Below are positions 26,959 to 35,538 of a DNA stretch of 37,350 nucleotides, one piece after another. The position numbers and the translations under genes were made by a program. This DNA comes from Chromatiaceae bacterium. GTDB lineage: Bacteria; Pseudomonadota; Gammaproteobacteria; Chromatiales; Chromatiaceae. Position 1 is the first letter of the stretch; each line of letters starts with the position of its first letter. Location of the stretch: contig REDK01000089.1 in assembly GCA_007693535.1 (NCBI GenBank), positions 1 to 37,350 on the forward strand, read 5' to 3'. The notes beneath the pieces were generated by a model. That model ran no database searches, was not told where the DNA came from, and was given only the letters and a program-made list of their open reading frames with translations.

Positions 26959-27109
26959 CGCGGCCCACTCAGTCCGTCCGGAGGCCAAGGTGCATCGCAA
27001 CCGGGACCGACACCGGCAGTGGCCGCGACGCCCTGCCCGCGGTGCCGCTGCCAGCGCACGGACGGGATGCCCGAGCGATCGGCGTCTCCGGTGCGCCGCT
27101 GCCGCCCAC

Positions 27110-27604
27110 TCAGTCCGACCGGTGCAGCAGGGTACCGGCCTCGTCGCAGACCTCCACGGCAATGGGGATGCCGTCGCGGATGCTCGCCGAGACCACGCAG
27201 AAGTCCTCGAACAGATCCTTGCAACGCTCAAAGCGTTTGGAGTCGGTCAGCGCACCGGCGGCGATCAGGCGCACCTCCATGCGGCCGATGCGCAGGCGCT
27301 TTTTGGCATTGCGCACCAGGATGCAGGTCGCCTCCGCGCGCAGGCTGCCATCCGGCGGTTCCTCTTTGAACAGGCAATGCAGCAGGCTGGCCGACAGGCA
27401 ATTGGCGGCTGCGGCGGCAAGCAGCCGGGAGGCATTGGGACCGGCGGTCTCGCCCAGCGGCGGCGGCTCGTCGGTGAGCAGATCGGCGGCGCGCTTCCAG
27501 TCGAAGCGCACATTGATCTGATAACCCTCCTGCTGTTCCAGGTGGATGGTGAAGCGGCCCTGTTCGATCGGTTCGGCAGCGGTCGGAACCTGATTGTCAG
27601 CCAT
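27110..27604 (-). CDS. OsmC-family protein
   Basis: This 164-residue protein of the OsmC/Ohr family comprises thiol peroxidases acting on organic hydroperoxides and related uncharacterised members. Cys69 (AANCLSASLLHCL) and a second cysteine in EDFCVVSASIRDG match the family positions, and IRDGIPIAVEV closes the domain. The start at 27604 overlaps the preceding cyclotransferase gene by 8 nt; the frame continues upstream only inside that gene. Substrate unknown. Confidence 0.88.
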   Translation of the reverse strand: MADNQVPTAAEPIEQGRFTIHLEQQEGYQINVRFDWKRAADLLTDEPPPLGETAGPNASRLLAAAAANCLSASLLHCLFKEEPPDGSLRAEATCILVRNAKKRLRIGRMEVRLIAAGALTDSKRFERCKDLFEDFCVVSASIRDGIPIAVEVCDEAGTLLHRSD

Positions 27605-28079
27605 CTGATTGCTCCGGTGGCGGGGTTGCAGGGGTGGGCGCAGGTGACTGCCGGCGCAGCGCCTGGCGGCGGCTGGGATTCTTTGCATCCGGGCGAGCGC
27701 GCACGGCATCCCCGCGCCGCCCCGCGGCCGCGGAGCAGAAGCCGCGCCAGTCACCACCGGGCAGCGCCTGACGGCCCGCGATCGGCCCGCGATACAGATA
27801 GACCCAGGCGCGCCCCCAGGGGGTCGGCAGCAGTACGCGGCGATACAGGTGGGGATAGCTCTCCAGTCGGTCGAGGGCGCACAACCCGGCCCGATCCACC
27901 CGGTAGACCTCCCCGGTCACCGCGGTGTGGCCATGGGCGACCAGCCCCGGATAGGCGCCGAGCAGATACAGGGTATAGCGCGCGCTAGTGCGATGGGATC
28001 CGAGACAGGACGCCCCCGCCAGCAGATGATGATTGACCTGCCCGGCGAGCAGGGTGCCATAGACAAAGACCAACGTCAT
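27597..28079 (-). CDS. Gamma-glutamylcyclotransferase-like (AIG2/GGCT) protein
   Basis: This 160-residue protein has VFVYGTLLAGQVNHHLL at the start, YPGLVAHGHTAVTGEVYRV in the middle and DRLESYP, whose Glu is the usual catalytic acid. Family members release 5-oxoproline from gamma-glutamyl peptides, including glutathione breakdown products. The last 50 residues are Arg/Pro-rich and outside the fold. The 8-nt overlap with the OsmC gene implies one operon. Confidence 0.87.
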   Translation of the reverse strand: MTLVFVYGTLLAGQVNHHLLAGASCLGSHRTSARYTLYLLGAYPGLVAHGHTAVTGEVYRVDRAGLCALDRLESYPHLYRRVLLPTPWGRAWVYLYRGPIAGRQALPGGDWRGFCSAAAGRRGDAVRARPDAKNPSRRQALRRQSPAPTPATPPPEQSDG

Positions 28080-28241
28080 GGGATCGGGATCGGGGGCCCG
28101 GCGCCCGCCGGCAACCGCGGACGACGCGCCGGACTTCAGGGGAAATGCGGTGACCAGCGCGCGGTGCGTGCGCTGGGCACGGCCACGGATCGCGCGGAAT
28201 CGGGCCGCGGTTGGTCGGAAGGGCCAGGCAGCCGCCGCCGG

Positions 28242-28829
28242 CTAGGCCTCGATCCGGCTGCCGAGCACCTCCAGGAACTGGCGCATCCACTCCGGATGGG
28301 CCGGCCAGGCCGGGGCGGTCACCAGCATGCCATGGGTGTGGGCGTTGGCGAAGGTCTCGGCCACCTCGTGCCAGGTACCGCCAGCCATCTCGATATCAGG
28401 CCGCAGTGCCGGATAGGCCGTGCAGGTCATGCCCTCCAACACGCCGGCCGCGACCAGGATCTGCTGGCCGTGGCAGATCGAGGCGATCGGCTTGGCCTGT
28501 TCGGAGAAGTGGCGCACCATCGCGATCACCTTGGGATCGAGCCGCAGATACTCCGGTGCCCGCCCGCCCGGGATCACCAGCGCGTCGTAGCGATCCACAT
28601 CGACCTCATCGAAGCTGGCGTTGAGCGCGAAGTTGTGGCCAGGCTTCTCGCTGTAGGTCTGATCGCCTTCGAAATCGTGCACCGCCGTGCGCACCGACTC
28701 ACCGGCGCGCTTGTTCGGGCAGACCGCATGCACCTGGTGTCCGACCATGGTGAGGATCTGGAACGGAACCATGACCTCGTAGTCCTCGACATAGTCGCCG
28801 ACCAGCATCAGGATTGTCTTCGCAGCCAT
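28242..28829 (-). CDS. DJ-1/PfpI-family protein
   Basis: This 195-residue flavodoxin-like protein has [11 protein letters not shown] with Glu17, [15 protein letters not shown], and the nucleophile elbow ASICHGQQ with Cys119 and His120. Members include proteases, chaperones and glutathione-independent glyoxalases; the latter fits the sequence best but is not proven. The ATG at 28829 is preceded by GGAGGAGACA. It follows ubiD by a 211-nt gap and precedes the cyclotransferase gene by 162 nt, on the same strand. Confidence 0.9.
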   Translation of the reverse strand: MAAKTILMLVGDYVEDYEVMVPFQILTMVGHQVHAVCPNKRAGESVRTAVHDFEGDQTYSEKPGHNFALNASFDEVDVDRYDALVIPGGRAPEYLRLDPKVIAMVRHFSEQAKPIASICHGQQILVAAGVLEGMTCTAYPALRPDIEMAGGTWHEVAETFANAHTHGMLVTAPAWPAHPEWMRQFLEVLGSRIEA

Positions 28830-29040
28830 TGTCTCCTCCGCGGTGGTAGGACCGGCCGCCAGCGGCCGGGGTCAAAGCCAGACTATAGCGGAAGCGCTGC
28901 CGCCCTGGCACCCCGCGGGGCCAGCGCCCGGCGTGCAGCCCGACCGCCCCCACATGGACCCCACGGCGGAGTCAGGGTCAGCTGGTCGCTCCGCGTGCAC
29001 CCCGCATGACAGCGCCCGCCGGCGCGACTGCAACCGCGGC

Positions 29041-30507
29041 TCAGTCGATCCCCAGTCGCGACCACATCGCATCGACGCGGGCCTTCACCTCGGCATCCAT
29101 CCGGATCGGCCGACCCCATTCGCGGTTGGTCTCCCCGGGCCATTTGCCGGTGGCGTCGAAGCCGATCTTGGAACCCAGCCCGGACACCGGCGAGGCGAAG
29201 TCGAGATAGTCGATCGGAGTGTTCTCGATCAGCACCGTGTCGCGCGCCGGGTCCATCCGCGTCGTCATCGCCCAGATCACGTCCTTCCAGTCACGCGTGC
29301 AGACATCGTCATCGACCACGATGACGAACTTGGTGTACATGAACTGGCGCAGGAAGGACCAGACCCCGAGCATTACCCGCTTGGCATGGCCCGGATACTG
29401 CTTCTTCATACTGACCACGGCCAGCCGATAGGAACAGCCCTCCGGCGGCAGATAGAAATCGCTGATCTCGGGAAACTGCTTCTGCAGGATCGGCACGAAC
29501 ACCTCGTTCAGGGCAACTCCGAGGATCGCCGGCTCGTCCGGCGGGCGCCCGGTGTAGGTGCTGTGATAGATCGGGTCCGGGCGCTGGGTGATACGATCGA
29601 TGCTGAAGACCGGGAAGGTATCGACCTCGTTGTAGTACCCGGTATGGTCGCCGAACGGCCCTTCCGGGGCATTGTCGTCCGGGTGCAGATGCCCCTCGAG
29701 CACGATCTCGGCGCTGGCCGGCACCTGCAGGTCGCTGCCGAGACAGGCCGCGAGTTCCGTTCGACTGCCCCGTAGCAGCCCGGCAAAGGCATATTCCGAC
29801 AGGGTATCCGGTACCGGGGTGACCGCCCCCAGGATGGTAGCCGGGTCGGCACCGAGGGCCACCGCGATCGGAAACGGCTGGCCGGGATGGACGCGCTGCC
29901 AGTCGCGGTAGTCCAGGGCGCCGCCGCGATGGGCGAGCCAACGCATGATGACCCGGTTGCGCCCGAGCACCTGCATCCGGTAAATCCCCAGGTTCTGGCG
30001 CGGCTTGTCGGGCCCCCGAGTGATGACCAGACCCCAGGTGATCAGCGGTGCGGCATCTTCCGGCCAGCAATGCTGGATCGGCAGCCGTCCAAGGTCCACC
30101 TCCGCGCCCGCGAACACCTGTTCCTGACAGGGGGGGTGGCGGCGCACCTTGGGGGCCATGTCTAGCACCTTCTTGAAGATCGGCAGGGTGCGCCAGGCCT
30201 CGGCCATGCCCTTGGGCGGATCGGGCTCCTTCAGGAAGGCGAGCAACCGGCCCACCTCGCGCAGGGCATCGACCGATTCCTCGCCCATCCCCAAGGCCAC
30301 CCGTTGCGGAGTGCCAAACAGGTTACCGAGCAACGGGACGCCCGATCCCTTGGGTCGCTCGAACAGCAGGGCCGGACCGCCGGCACGCAGGGTCCGGTCG
30401 CAGATCTCGGTCACCTCCAGGTAGGGGTCCACCTCGACGCCGATGCGGCGCAGTTCGCCGCGCTGTTCCAGTTGTGCGATGAAATCGCGCAGATCCCGAT
30501 ATTTCAT
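29041..30507 (-). CDS. ubiD: 3-octaprenyl-4-hydroxybenzoate carboxy-lyase
   Basis: This 488-residue prenylated-FMN decarboxylase of ubiquinone synthesis removes the ring carboxyl and needs the UbiX-made cofactor. [57 protein letters not shown] and [13 protein letters not shown] are all present in family order. The length equals the typical gammaproteobacterial UbiD. It supplies quinone for respiratory and photosynthetic electron flow. It appears monocistronic and divergent from the cupin gene. Confidence 0.96.
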   Translation of the reverse strand: MKYRDLRDFIAQLEQRGELRRIGVEVDPYLEVTEICDRTLRAGGPALLFERPKGSGVPLLGNLFGTPQRVALGMGEESVDALREVGRLLAFLKEPDPPKGMAEAWRTLPIFKKVLDMAPKVRRHPPCQEQVFAGAEVDLGRLPIQHCWPEDAAPLITWGLVITRGPDKPRQNLGIYRMQVLGRNRVIMRWLAHRGGALDYRDWQRVHPGQPFPIAVALGADPATILGAVTPVPDTLSEYAFAGLLRGSRTELAACLGSDLQVPASAEIVLEGHLHPDDNAPEGPFGDHTGYYNEVDTFPVFSIDRITQRPDPIYHSTYTGRPPDEPAILGVALNEVFVPILQKQFPEISDFYLPPEGCSYRLAVVSMKKQYPGHAKRVMLGVWSFLRQFMYTKFVIVVDDDVCTRDWKDVIWAMTTRMDPARDTVLIENTPIDYLDFASPVSGLGSKIGFDATGKWPGETNREWGRPIRMDAEVKARVDAMWSRLGID

Positions 30508-30716
30508 GCCTGCTCGCTGGTGTTCGTGAAGGGCCGGCCCGGCAGCAGGATAGGACTGGGCCGGGCATGGTCAGTCGCGGCTCCGATAGTGCCACAATGG
30601 GGGGGTTGCGTTGCCGGCACTGGACCGGTGCCGGCACCGTTCCGGCGCCCCCGGCCCACTGCCGCTGCCCATTGCCCGCCGGGCTTGCCCGGCCTGTCCC
30701 CCAAGGTATTCGACCG

Positions 30717-31076
30717 ATGCGAGAGAACAACTGGCTGGTCTTCCAGCTACCGGAACTGATGTCCAAGGTGGCGCGCGGCGAGGTGCGGTTTCAGGAGATC
30801 CTGCGCACCCCTTCGCTGAGCTGCTCGATCTATCACATCCCCGCCGGCTCGCGGGAGATGCAGAGCGCCCACGAGGAGGACGAACTCTACCTGGTGCTGG
30901 AGGGGCGCGCGCGGCTGCGGGTCGAGGACGATGAGCATCTGGTCGAGACCGGCACCCTGATGTATGTGCAGAACGCCTGCGATCATGCCTTCTTCGACAT
31001 CGAGGAAGATCTCACCGTGCTCGCCTTCTTCGGCACTCCGCTGACCCAGTTGCCGGGCCTGCGGCGCCGCGGTTAG
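30717..31076 (+). CDS. Small cupin protein
   Basis: This 119-residue single-domain cupin has IYHIPAGSREMQSAHEEDELYLVLEGRARLRV, a metal-site motif (H-x3-D-E-x-x-x-V). The second half-motif is degenerate: VQNACDHAFFDIEEDL with one His. Family members are diverse dioxygenases, isomerases and binding proteins, so no function is assigned. The ATG at 30717 is placed just before the family-like start; the upstream open frame is non-coding in character. It is 31 nt before the YdcF-like gene and probably co-transcribed. Confidence 0.8.
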   Translation: MRENNWLVFQLPELMSKVARGEVRFQEILRTPSLSCSIYHIPAGSREMQSAHEEDELYLVLEGRARLRVEDDEHLVETGTLMYVQNACDHAFFDIEEDLTVLAFFGTPLTQLPGLRRRG

Positions 31077-31107
31077 CGGCCCTGACCCGGCCCCGGGAGC
31101 GCGCATC

Positions 31108-31914
31108 ATGAGCCTCTACACCATCGTCAAACAGCTCCTGCTGCCCCCGGGTATCCTGCTCGTGCTGCTGGCGCTAGCCTTCCTGCTGGTACGCGGGACC
31201 CTGGGCCGGATGCTGCTGTTCATCACCTGGAGCCTGCTGCTCGCGATGAGCCTGCCGGCCCTGTCCGTGCAGATGATCGCTGCCTTGGAGCAATATCCGG
31301 CGCTGCCGCCGGAGGATCTCGCCGCGCGCACCGCCAACGCCGGGGCCATTGTGGTGCTGGCCGCCGGCACCTACACCGCCGCCCCAGAATACGGTGGCAA
31401 TACGGTCGGCCCCAACAGTCTGCAGCGCATCCGCTACGCCGCCTGGCTGCACCGGCGCACCGGACTGCCCATCTATGTCAGCGGGGGTTACGGGCGCAAT
31501 GCCCCCGGGCCGCCGATGGCGGACGCACTCCGCGAGGAGTTCGGCGTGCCGGTTGCGCTGGTGGAAACCGACAGCCGCACCACCTGGGAGAATGCTGCTT
31601 ACACGGCGCCGCTGCTGCGGGCCAATGGCATCGAGCGGATTCTGCTAGTGACCCAGGCCTGGCACATGCCCCGCAGTGTCGACGCGTTCGAGCGCGCCGG
31701 CATCGAGGTAATTCCGGCGCCGACCTATTTCGCCCAGCGTGGCCCGGAGGTGGAGACGCACCGCGAGGAGATCGACCGGTTGCGTGACTGGCTACCACAG
31801 GCGCCGGCCTTCCAAGCCAGCGCCTTCGTCATCCATGAACTGCTCGGCCAGGCCTACTATCGGCTGAAGGAGCAGTTCGCCGCGCCGCTGGCGATTGCCC
31901 CGATCGGCGGCTGA
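31108..31914 (+). CDS. YdcF/ElyC-like DUF218 membrane protein
   Basis: This 268-residue protein has two N-terminal hydrophobic helices (about 10-27 and 31-50) and then a periplasmic DUF218 domain: GAIVVLAAGTY, RIRYAAWLHRRTGLPIYVSGG, DSRTTWENA and ILLVTQAWHMPRSV. Relatives such as ElyC affect envelope biogenesis and lipid-carrier metabolism in E. coli. The ATG at 31108 follows GGGAG by 8 nt. Confidence 0.88.
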   Translation: MSLYTIVKQLLLPPGILLVLLALAFLLVRGTLGRMLLFITWSLLLAMSLPALSVQMIAALEQYPALPPEDLAARTANAGAIVVLAAGTYTAAPEYGGNTVGPNSLQRIRYAAWLHRRTGLPIYVSGGYGRNAPGPPMADALREEFGVPVALVETDSRTTWENAAYTAPLLRANGIERILLVTQAWHMPRSVDAFERAGIEVIPAPTYFAQRGPEVETHREEIDRLRDWLPQAPAFQASAFVIHELLGQAYYRLKEQFAAPLAIAPIGG

Positions 31915-32098
31915 GCAGCCGGGGTAGCCCGGGAGCGGACCGATACCCGGCGCCGCCGGGCCGCGACGTTCCTCGGGGTTCGCGGCGGTCAGGCCGCCGC
32001 CGTGTTACCGTGCCCAGGTCGGACCGTCGAGGCCCTCCCGCTGATGGTCTCCCTTCCACCACGATCACATGGCCATCACGCTGGCCGAAGGTGCGGCC

Positions 32099-32746
32099 AT
32101 GGCGAAGACGGCACTCGACGACATCCTGGCGCGGCTACACCAGGCCCAGGTCGATCTGGATCGGGAGATCGAACGGCTGCTGGCAGACGGGCGGGCCCGC
32201 TTCCGCTACACGCTGGAGGCCGGCCGCGTGGTCTTCGAGCAGCAAGTGCGGCGGCTGCACCTGGCGCAACGCACCCGGGTCTGGCCCTACCTGCGATCCG
32301 CACCCCTGCAGTTCATCCTGTCGGCACCGTTGATCTACGGCATGATCGTGCCACTGGTGATCCTGGATGTCTCGATCACCCTGTTCCAACAGCTCTGCTT
32401 TCGCATCTACGGCATCCCGCGGGTACGCCGCAGCGACTACTTGGTCATCGACCGCCATCAGCTCGCCTATCTCAATGGGATCGAGCGGCTCAACTGCGTC
32501 TATTGCGGTTACAGTAATCAGTTGCTCGAGTATGCACGCGAGGTGGTCGGCCGCACCGAACAGTTCTGGTGCCCGATCAAGCACGCGCGGCGCACGCGCG
32601 ACCCACACCCGCGCACCACTCGCTTCGTCGACTACGGCGATGCCAAGGCCTACCGCAGCGAACTCCCCAGGCTGCGCCGGGACTGGGGCGATGATTTGTC
32701 AGCACCGGAATTGTCGGCAGCACGGCCCGGCGAGCGCAGGCAATGA
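32099..32746 (+). CDS. Conserved membrane protein with CxxC, function unknown
   Basis: This 215-residue protein begins with a coiled-coil-like segment (LDDILARLHQAQVDLDREIE) and then a basic stretch. It has one or two membrane helices at about 71-100 (FILSAPLIYGMIVPLVILDV). A conserved cytoplasmic-looking part follows, with YGIPRVRRSDYLVIDRHQL, LNGIERLNCVYCGYSN and WCPIKHARR; the C-x-x-C plus a later Cys suggest a metal site. The family is widespread in proteobacteria, as I recall, without assigned role. ATG at 32099 has GAAGG 7 nt upstream; an in-frame ATG at 32069 has no such site. Confidence 0.75.
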   Translation: MAKTALDDILARLHQAQVDLDREIERLLADGRARFRYTLEAGRVVFEQQVRRLHLAQRTRVWPYLRSAPLQFILSAPLIYGMIVPLVILDVSITLFQQLCFRIYGIPRVRRSDYLVIDRHQLAYLNGIERLNCVYCGYSNQLLEYAREVVGRTEQFWCPIKHARRTRDPHPRTTRFVDYGDAKAYRSELPRLRRDWGDDLSAPELSAARPGERRQ

Positions 32747-32873
32747 CCTGCTGCGGTACCGGGCACTGATATCGCCGCCGATTCCAGGCTTCCACGTCCC
32801 GGGCGGCGTCGAGCAAGATCAGGTGGAATGGGTCAGCGAAGATGCTGCAGGTGAGTGATTGAAGAGGCGGTAT

Positions 32874-32950
32874 TGGTGCCCTCGACAGGATTCGAACCTG
32901 TGACCTGCCGCTTAGGAGGCGGCTGCTCTATCCGACTGAGCTACGAGGGC
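32874..32950 (-). tRNA. tRNA-Arg, anticodon CCU
   Basis: Read on the minus strand, the sequence folds as a cloverleaf. The acceptor stem GCCCTCG pairs with CGAGGGC. A D-arm starts TAGCTCA, the anticodon stem GCCGC/GCGGC encloses CTCCTAA (anticodon CCT at complement of 32914-32916), and the T-arm contains GGTTCGAATCC. Discriminator A and an encoded CCA end the gene at 32874. It reads AGG codons. The 5' end lies inside an array of three identical 18-bp units. Confidence 0.97.
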
Positions 32951-32986
32951 CGACTGAGCTACGAGGGCCGACTGAGCTACGAGGGC
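32933..32986 (-). repeat. Tandem triplication of the tRNA-Arg 5' end
   Basis: Three perfect 18-bp units (32933-32950, 32951-32968, 32969-32986) each equal the first 18 nt of the tRNA: the 5' acceptor strand, positions 8-9 and the start of the D-arm. Only the innermost belongs to the tRNA; the other two sit in its 5' leader. Confidence 0.97.
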
Positions 32987-33176
32987 GGGCCCGGATCGAC
33001 AGTCGTCGGCGTCGGGGCCAGGGTTGGCTTAGGCCGCGCGCGGCCTGCCTGGCGGCCGGCGCGCTGACGTTCGCTGCAACGCGCCGGCGGCGGCACGCCA
33101 GCGCCGCAATCATTCTATCCGTTAGGCCCGGACCCGGCCATGCCGGCCACCGCCTCCGTCATCCTCGGGCTGGCGC

Positions 33177-33566
33177 TCAGCCCTGGCATCGCGCCAGACA
33201 GCGCTCGCGCACCAGGTCCATGAGCGCCTCGAGGCTGGTGCAGGCGTTCAGCGCCGCGGCCTCGATACAGACCACCGGCGGGGCCTGCACCTCGGTGCTG
33301 CACAGCACCGCCGGTAACGCCAACTGCAGCCCCGGAAACTGCTGCTGAAACTCGTCGCGATGCAGAAAGCTGCAGCGCGCGCCGAGACCGGCGATGAAGT
33401 CGCGCCAGGCCCTGCGCTCGCTGAACCAGCCGTAGGTCACCTTGCAGAGGTGACATCGATAGCTGTCCGGGGCCAGCACCTTGTGGGCGGCATCTGCCAG
33501 CACGTTAAACAGCCCGCTGTCGGCATTGTAGACGAAGATCAGGGTGTGCTCGGTCGACGCTGCCAT
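33177..33566 (-). CDS. Conserved hypothetical protein with CxxC motif
   Basis: This 129-residue protein opens with TLIFVYNADSGLFNVLADAAHKVL and continues with SYRCHLCKVTYGWFSERRAWRDFI. It resembles a small bacterial family of unknown function (sometimes labelled GTPase without support; no P-loop is visible). The Cys-x-x-Cys in CHLC and later cysteines could bind metal. ATG at 33566 has AAGG about 8 nt upstream; a GTG three codons earlier directly abuts that site. Confidence 0.75.
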   Translation of the reverse strand: MAASTEHTLIFVYNADSGLFNVLADAAHKVLAPDSYRCHLCKVTYGWFSERRAWRDFIAGLGARCSFLHRDEFQQQFPGLQLALPAVLCSTEVQAPPVVCIEAAALNACTSLEALMDLVRERCLARCQG

Positions 33567-33653
33567 GTTGGTCACCTTCTCTGTACGACCCGGGTGGATG
33601 CTCGCGGCGCATCGCCTCCTGGCCGCGGTTGCAGCGCCCGCGACGCGGTGCGA

Positions 33654-34520
33654 TCAGGCACCGCCGGCCGCGGTCGGATCGCCGCGTGCCGCGCTGGCGG
33701 TCGCGATGGCGTCGCCATCACGTAACGGCCGCAGCGGCAGGGACAGGAGTCGGCCAACCCCCTGCCACTGCGGTCCGTCCCGGCGGCCGGTCCCGAACTC
33801 GATGGCCTCCGGATCGGGACGGATCACCAGGCTCCCGAACAGCCGGTCCCAAACCGAAAACACCGTACCGTAGTTGGAATCGGTCTCCACCCGCAGGTGA
33901 GAATGGTGAACGCGATGCAACGAGGGCGGCACCAGCAGCGGACGCAACCCATGGTCGAGCCAGTCCGGCACGCGCAGGTTACTGTGATGGAACAGGATGA
34001 CGACCAGCATCACCGACTGGTAGACAAGCAGATGGACCATGCCCATGCCCAGCAGGGCGATCACCGGCAATCGCAACAGGTTGGAGAGGATGATCTCGCC
34101 GGGATGAAAACGCAGCGCGGTGGTGGCATCCATGGCGGTATCGGTGTGGTGCACCTGATGAAAGCGCCACAGCAGACTCAGCCGGTGGTTCATCCGGTGC
34201 CATAGGTACATCCAAAGATCGAACAGCACGAAAACCAGTGCGCCGGTCAATAGTGCGGCCAGGACTGAGGGCACCAACTGCGTGGTCAGCACCGGTGTCA
34301 GCCAATGGGTCAGGCCGAAGCCGGCGCCGGCGGTCAGGGCCATCACCGCTAGGGTCAGCGGCGCCTGCAGCGCACCGACGGCGCCGGCGGTCAGCGCCAG
34401 GCCCCCGTTGCGCAGCCCATGTGCGAGCCGGTCGCGGCGGTCCCGATAGAACGGCAGCACGGCCTCTAGGGCATACAGGATGGCCAGGGTCACTAGGCCG
34501 ATCAACAGGTCAATCGTCAT
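33654..34520 (-). CDS. Sterol desaturase/fatty-acid hydroxylase superfamily protein
   Basis: This 288-residue integral membrane protein has four to five hydrophobic segments. The di-iron histidine motifs are present: HRMNH (H-x3-H), HQVHH (H-x2-HH) and HRVHH (H-x2-HH). Superfamily members hydroxylate or desaturate lipids, carotenoids or sterols using O2; the substrate here is unknown. MTIDLLIGL at 34520 is chosen because the hydrophobic segment begins at once; the frame upstream is charged and non-family. The gene lies 127 nt downstream of the glycosyltransferase gene, on the same strand. Confidence 0.9.
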   Translation of the reverse strand: MTIDLLIGLVTLAILYALEAVLPFYRDRRDRLAHGLRNGGLALTAGAVGALQAPLTLAVMALTAGAGFGLTHWLTPVLTTQLVPSVLAALLTGALVFVLFDLWMYLWHRMNHRLSLLWRFHQVHHTDTAMDATTALRFHPGEIILSNLLRLPVIALLGMGMVHLLVYQSVMLVVILFHHSNLRVPDWLDHGLRPLLVPPSLHRVHHSHLRVETDSNYGTVFSVWDRLFGSLVIRPDPEAIEFGTGRRDGPQWQGVGRLLSLPLRPLRDGDAIATASAARGDPTAAGGA

Positions 34521-34647
34521 GGTGGTCTTCGCTGTCTGTCTATGCGGACCCGGTGAGCAGTCGCGGCAATCATCGGACCCCCGCATCGAGTCCAAGCATG
34601 GGGCCGGGTGCCGAGCCGAACCACCGGAGCAGCGCCCCGCCGACCGA

Positions 34648-35409
34648 CTAGCCCGGCCGGTCGCGTTCGTAGCTGGCGCGCAGGGCCTCGGGACTGGCCC
34701 CGAGCAAATAGCGCAGCATCAGCCAGGCATTGCGCAGTTGTTGGCGCAGCATGCCGTGTCGGAGAAAGCGCACCGCCGAGGTCGTCACGCTGGCCGGCAG
34801 TTTATGGATACGAGTCAGACGCCGGGCGCGACGGGTCAGTTCCACGTCCTCGAACAGGGGCCAATCCGGGAACCCGCCGAGGTCCTCGAACAGTTGGCGC
34901 CGGATCAGGATGCCCTGGTCGCCGAAGGTGGTGAACAGGGAATCGAAGCGCGAGCACCAGCCATAGAACGCTAGCAGCCAGTGCCGCCGATCGAAGCGCA
35001 GCCGAAAACAGGCGATGGCAACGGCCGGATCGGCGAAGGCCTCGGCGATCAGGGCGGGCGCGGCCGGTGGCAGGCTGCTGTCGTCATGCAGGAACAGCAG
35101 CAGCGCCCCCGTTGCATGCCGGGCGCCACCATTGCACTGGGTCCCGCGCCCACGCGGTGCCCGCACCCGGAGCAGGCTCCGGTCCATCATCAGGTCGAGA
35201 CCCGAGTCCTCGGTCGGCGCTGGCGCTGGCTCCGGCTCTGGCTCCGGCTCTGGTCCGTCCGGCCCGGGAGCGGGTGCGGCCGGCTCCACCAGGATGATCT
35301 GCGCGCCCGGCAGCAGACAGCGAAGGTCCTGCAGACGGGCAGCGACGGCGGCATCAAGATAACGGGTCGGGATGATCACCGACAGGCTCGGCAGCGCGGC
35401 CAGCATCAT
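34648..35409 (-). CDS. Glycosyltransferase family 2, TIGR04283-like
   Basis: This 253-residue cytoplasmic glycosyltransferase-like protein has LSVIIPTRYLDA at the N terminus, GRGTQCNGGARHATGALLLFLHDDSSLP in the nucleotide-sugar region, FGDQGILIRRQLFEDLGGFPDWPLFEDVELTRR as acceptor block and an SVTTSAVRF segment near the end. This matches the group called rSAM/selenodomain-associated transferase 2. Residues about 44-67 are a Pro/Glu-rich insert with repeated Glu-Pro, encoded by hexanucleotide-type repeats (35228-35251), where relatives have a short loop. Two start codons are adjacent (35409 and 35406). Confidence 0.84.
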   Translation of the reverse strand: MMLAALPSLSVIIPTRYLDAAVAARLQDLRCLLPGAQIILVEPAAPAPGPDGPEPEPEPEPAPAPTEDSGLDLMMDRSLLRVRAPRGRGTQCNGGARHATGALLLFLHDDSSLPPAAPALIAEAFADPAVAIACFRLRFDRRHWLLAFYGWCSRFDSLFTTFGDQGILIRRQLFEDLGGFPDWPLFEDVELTRRARRLTRIHKLPASVTTSAVRFLRHGMLRQQLRNAWLMLRYLLGASPEALRASYERDRPG

Positions 35410-35538
35410 CGGCGCCTGTCCCCGTCACCGGTGCCGGCAGGATTGGTCGCGGCCGTCCGTGCTAAGGTCGGCAACGGCGGCAACATCGGCCAGCCCCAGC
35501 CCGCTTGCGGGCCTTCAACCAGTGCGAGGAACCAGTCC

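Noticed and set aside
26964-27117. The 13-bp direct repeat CCCACTCAGTCCG at 26964-26976 and 27105-27117
   Set aside because: It is short, imperfectly extended and has no mobile-element features between the copies, so it is probably chance or a small duplication.
26959-27231. A 91-residue upstream extension of the RyR-domain ORF
   Set aside because: It is Arg/Ala-rich, partly antisense to the OsmC gene's 3' end, and lacks domain similarity; ATG 26958 starts the Rossmann-like strand directly.
32933-32986. Reading the triple 18-bp repeat as a CRISPR array or as a phage att core
   Set aside because: The units are directly adjacent with no spacers, and there are no cas or integrase genes in the window. 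The repeat equals the tRNA 5' end, whereas att cores usually match the 3' half or anticodon arm.
32933-33067. Peptide frame reading RLSYEG repeats near the tRNA
   Set aside because: It is the translation of the tRNA and its repeated 5' end, not a protein gene.
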